Made by a program: the position numbers and the translations under genes. From Rhodobacter sp. (GTDB taxonomy: Bacteria; Pseudomonadota; Alphaproteobacteria; Rhodobacterales; Rhodobacteraceae), in the NCBI GenBank assembly GCA_013824045.1, contig PNND01000080.1, positions 1-6,933 of the forward strand: DNA of 6,933 nt. Direction: 5' to 3'. Position 1 is the first letter of the stretch, and every line of letters begins with the position of its first letter. The notes under the pieces are model-generated. The model searched no databases. It was not told the DNA's origin and worked only from the letters and a program-made list of their open reading frames with translations. Below, piece by piece: positions 5,394 to 6,933 of this stretch.

Positions 5394-6287
5394 TCAGGCC
5401 GCGCGGGCGGAGGAGGGAAAGACCAAGGGTTCGGCCACCGGGCGGGTCTGCAGCAGATCGAGGATCTGCGCATCGGTCAGGTCATCGGCCAATTGATCCG
5501 ACCAGACGCGGAACAGCGTCAGCTTGTGGCCCCCAAACGAGGTGATCATCGCCACATCCGACGCATCCGATCCCCGCACCATCAGCACGCGGCCCATCCG
5601 GGGCGTGTTGTAGCGCGCATCGAACGTATGCCAGCGATGATCGAGATAAACCTCGAACCAAGCGCAGAAATCGCCCGGCCCGGAATAGGGGACGCCGATA
5701 TCGCCCAAATAGCCGCTGGCATAGCGGGCGGGGATGTTCATCGCCCGGCAGAGCGCGATGGCAAGATGGGCGAAATCCCGGCAGACGCCGGTCTTTTCGC
5801 GAAACACCTCGGACGCGGTCTTGCTGGCGCGGCCGAATTGGTAGCCGAAGGTGACGTGGCGATGCACGAATTCGGTGATCGCCTGCACCCGGCCCCAACC
5901 TTCCGGGACGCCCGCGAACTGCGCCCAAGCCTGTTGCAGCAGGTTGTCGCTGTCGCAATAGCGGCTGGGGATGAGGTGTTGGAGCACGCAATCGGGCAGT
6001 TCCGGGATCGGGTGCTGGCGGGCGGCGGGGATCTGCGGATCGGGCAGACCATCGACTTCGATCGCGAAATCGGTCCAGAGCCGGGAAGGCCCGGCGGGGG
6101 CGACGATGCGGGTGATGGCATTGCCGAACCGGTCAAGATAGCGATGCGTGGGCGTGTCGGGGGCGACATGGACATGATCCTGCCCGATGATGCGCCCTGC
6201 CCCTTCGGGATGACTGGACAGGGCCAGAAGCATCGGCACCGGGACGGGGCTTTCCAGTTCGATCTCGAATCCGCAACGGATCAGCAT
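5394..6287 (-). CDS. Transglutaminase-like family protein
   Basis: This 297-residue protein has an N-terminal beta-sandwich region (about 1-100, starting MLIRCGFEIELES) and a transglutaminase/cysteine-protease-like core (PF01841, about 130-230). The nucleophile motif is clear: TGVCRDFAHLAIALCRAM with Cys169, followed by IPARYASGY. The later block DFCAWFEVYLDHRWHTFDAR (residues 206-225) holds the usual His and Asp region, but the position normally filled by His before 'AWxEVY' is Cys208; His217 or His220 could substitute, and Asp223 is present. There is no signal peptide, so it is probably cytoplasmic. Bacterial members are generally thought to act as peptidases or amidases rather than cross-linkers; the substrate is unknown. 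The ATG at 6287 was chosen because the family domain begins there and AGGG is 8 bases upstream. An exact general-stress promoter lies about 55 bases upstream. Confidence 0.9.
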   Translation of the reverse strand: MLIRCGFEIELESPVPVPMLLALSSHPEGAGRIIGQDHVHVAPDTPTHRYLDRFGNAITRIVAPAGPSRLWTDFAIEVDGLPDPQIPAARQHPIPELPDCVLQHLIPSRYCDSDNLLQQAWAQFAGVPEGWGRVQAITEFVHRHVTFGYQFGRASKTASEVFREKTGVCRDFAHLAIALCRAMNIPARYASGYLGDIGVPYSGPGDFCAWFEVYLDHRWHTFDARYNTPRMGRVLMVRGSDASDVAMITSFGGHKLTLFRVWSDQLADDLTDAQILDLLQTRPVAEPLVFPSSARAA

Positions 6288-6342
6288 GTGCGCAGCCCTG
6301 TCTTTATCGGTGCAGCCTGCACTGAGTGTAGCCGCATCTGCA

Positions 6343-6368
6343 AACGCGCGACCAGCGGGTTGCGTTCC
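6343..6368 (-). promoter_or_regulatory. EcfG-type general stress promoter of the transglutaminase gene
   Basis: On the minus strand GGAAC (6368-6364) and CGTT (6346-6343) are separated by 17 bases, matching the alphaproteobacterial general-stress consensus exactly. The predicted start near 6336 gives a leader of about 49 bases before the ATG at 6287. An inverted repeat CCGGCC/GGCCGG (6367-6372, 6382-6387) touches the upstream edge of the -35 element. Confidence 0.75.
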
Positions 6369-6475
6369 GGCCTGCCCATTTGGCCGGGATCGGCGAGGGC
6401 GAGGTGCCTGCAAATGAGGCGAAAGGGGCCGGGTTGGAAGGCAGGGGCGCTGCAGGGGGCGGAAAGTACGCCGGA

Positions 6476-6933
6476 TCAGGCGGTGTCATCCTGATCGCCA
6501 AAGCCCTGCGGGATGCGCCGGGCGGGATCGCCGGACAGGCCCGCCTCCGCCATCAGGTCAGAGGCCATCAGGTCGGTGTTGGGGCCAGCGGCCATGATAT
6601 GCGCCCAGATATCGCGCGCGGCCGGGGCGATGCGCGGCTCTGTCACGGCGCGGGCGGTATGCAGCCAGACGGTCAGGCCATCGCTGCTGTCATAGGCGCG
6701 GGCCTTGCGCAGGGCGGCGATCCGGGTCTGGGCGGCAGAGATGAAGCGCGTGACGGCGGCGGGTTTCCAAGATGTCAGGTGATGCAAATCCTGCCCTTCG
6801 GCGAGGAAGGATACCTCCCAGAACCGGGCGGTGGCGGCATAGCTGTCGCGGATATGCGGCTTGGCCCCGTCCAGCCGGTCGGCCAGCGCGCGCGCGTCAT
6901 CGACAAGGGCGGCGATGGCCTTTTCCTGCTTCC
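6476..6933 (-). CDS. Uncharacterised protein, C-terminal part only
   Basis: The frame is open from the right edge (first full codon 6931-6929) to the TGA at 6478-6476, giving the last 151 residues; the start is outside the window. The fragment looks mostly helical and soluble, with segments such as EKAIAALVDDARALADRLDG near its beginning and TRFISAAQTRIAALRKARAY in the middle. Its C-terminal half is Ala-rich (APAARDIWAHIMAAG) and it ends QGFGDQDDTA. I recognise no domain or catalytic motif, no membrane segment and no repeat. It is co-directional with the transglutaminase gene but 188 bases upstream of it, and that gene has its own promoter, so a shared operon is not required. A TTG at 6787 could be read as a start, but the frame clearly continues upstream with coding-like composition. 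Confidence 0.65.
   Translation of the reverse strand, partial: KQEKAIAALVDDARALADRLDGAKPHIRDSYAATARFWEVSFLAEGQDLHHLTSWKPAAVTRFISAAQTRIAALRKARAYDSSDGLTVWLHTARAVTEPRIAPAARDIWAHIMAAGPNTDLMASDLMAEAGLSGDPARRIPQGFGDQDDTA

Noticed and set aside
5493..6494. Long plus-strand open frame (333 codons) opposite the transglutaminase gene
   Set aside because: The opposite strand encodes a clear transglutaminase-like protein with its own promoter; the plus-strand frame has no domain and begins just past that gene's stop.
6304..6501. Small minus-strand frame (65 codons) between the right-edge gene and the transglutaminase gene
   Set aside because: It overlaps the end of the upstream gene and spans the predicted promoter; it is proline- and serine-rich with no family resemblance.

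Overview
The window looks like a chromosomal stretch of an alphaproteobacterium, most likely a member of the Rhodobacteraceae. This is inferred from the GC-rich coding style, the gene families present and the alphaproteobacterial-type stress promoters; no rRNA or species marker is visible. There are nine protein genes (two cut by the window edges) and no RNA genes, mobile elements or CRISPR arrays.

Layout. The left edge holds the 3' end of a small membrane-protein gene (+), which converges on a csbD-like stress gene (-); each has its own intrinsic terminator in the 170-base gap. A 466-base divergent region follows, then an AI-2E/PerM-family membrane transporter gene (+), a ribbon-helix-helix (CopG-type) regulator gene (+) and a PHB-depolymerase-family esterase gene (+). 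Next comes a three-gene block (+): a GlsB/YeaQ/YmgE small membrane protein, a YidB (DUF937) protein and a YciF-type ferritin-like protein (DUF892), closed by a terminator. Facing it are a transglutaminase-like protease-fold gene (-) and, at the right edge, the 3' part of an unrecognised gene (-).

How it fits together. Three genes or operons have an exact match to the alphaproteobacterial general stress response (EcfG/SigT/RpoE2) promoter, GGAAC-N16/17-CGTT, correctly placed and oriented: the AI-2E transporter, the glsB-yidB-yciF block and the transglutaminase gene. The csbD gene has a one-mismatch version. CsbD, YeaQ/YmgE and YciF homologues belong to general stress regulons in other phyla (SigB in Bacillus, RpoS in enterics), so gene content and promoter motifs agree: this is most simply a cluster of general-stress-response genes.

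A second local circuit sits in the middle. The CopG-type regulator gene is preceded by a perfect 32-bp palindrome that runs into its ribosome binding site, and an 8-base part of that palindrome recurs before the adjacent esterase gene. This suggests autoregulation and possibly co-regulation of a polyhydroxyalkanoate-related enzyme. I see no exotic defence or mobile system; the novelty lies in the regulatory layout and in a few protein details.
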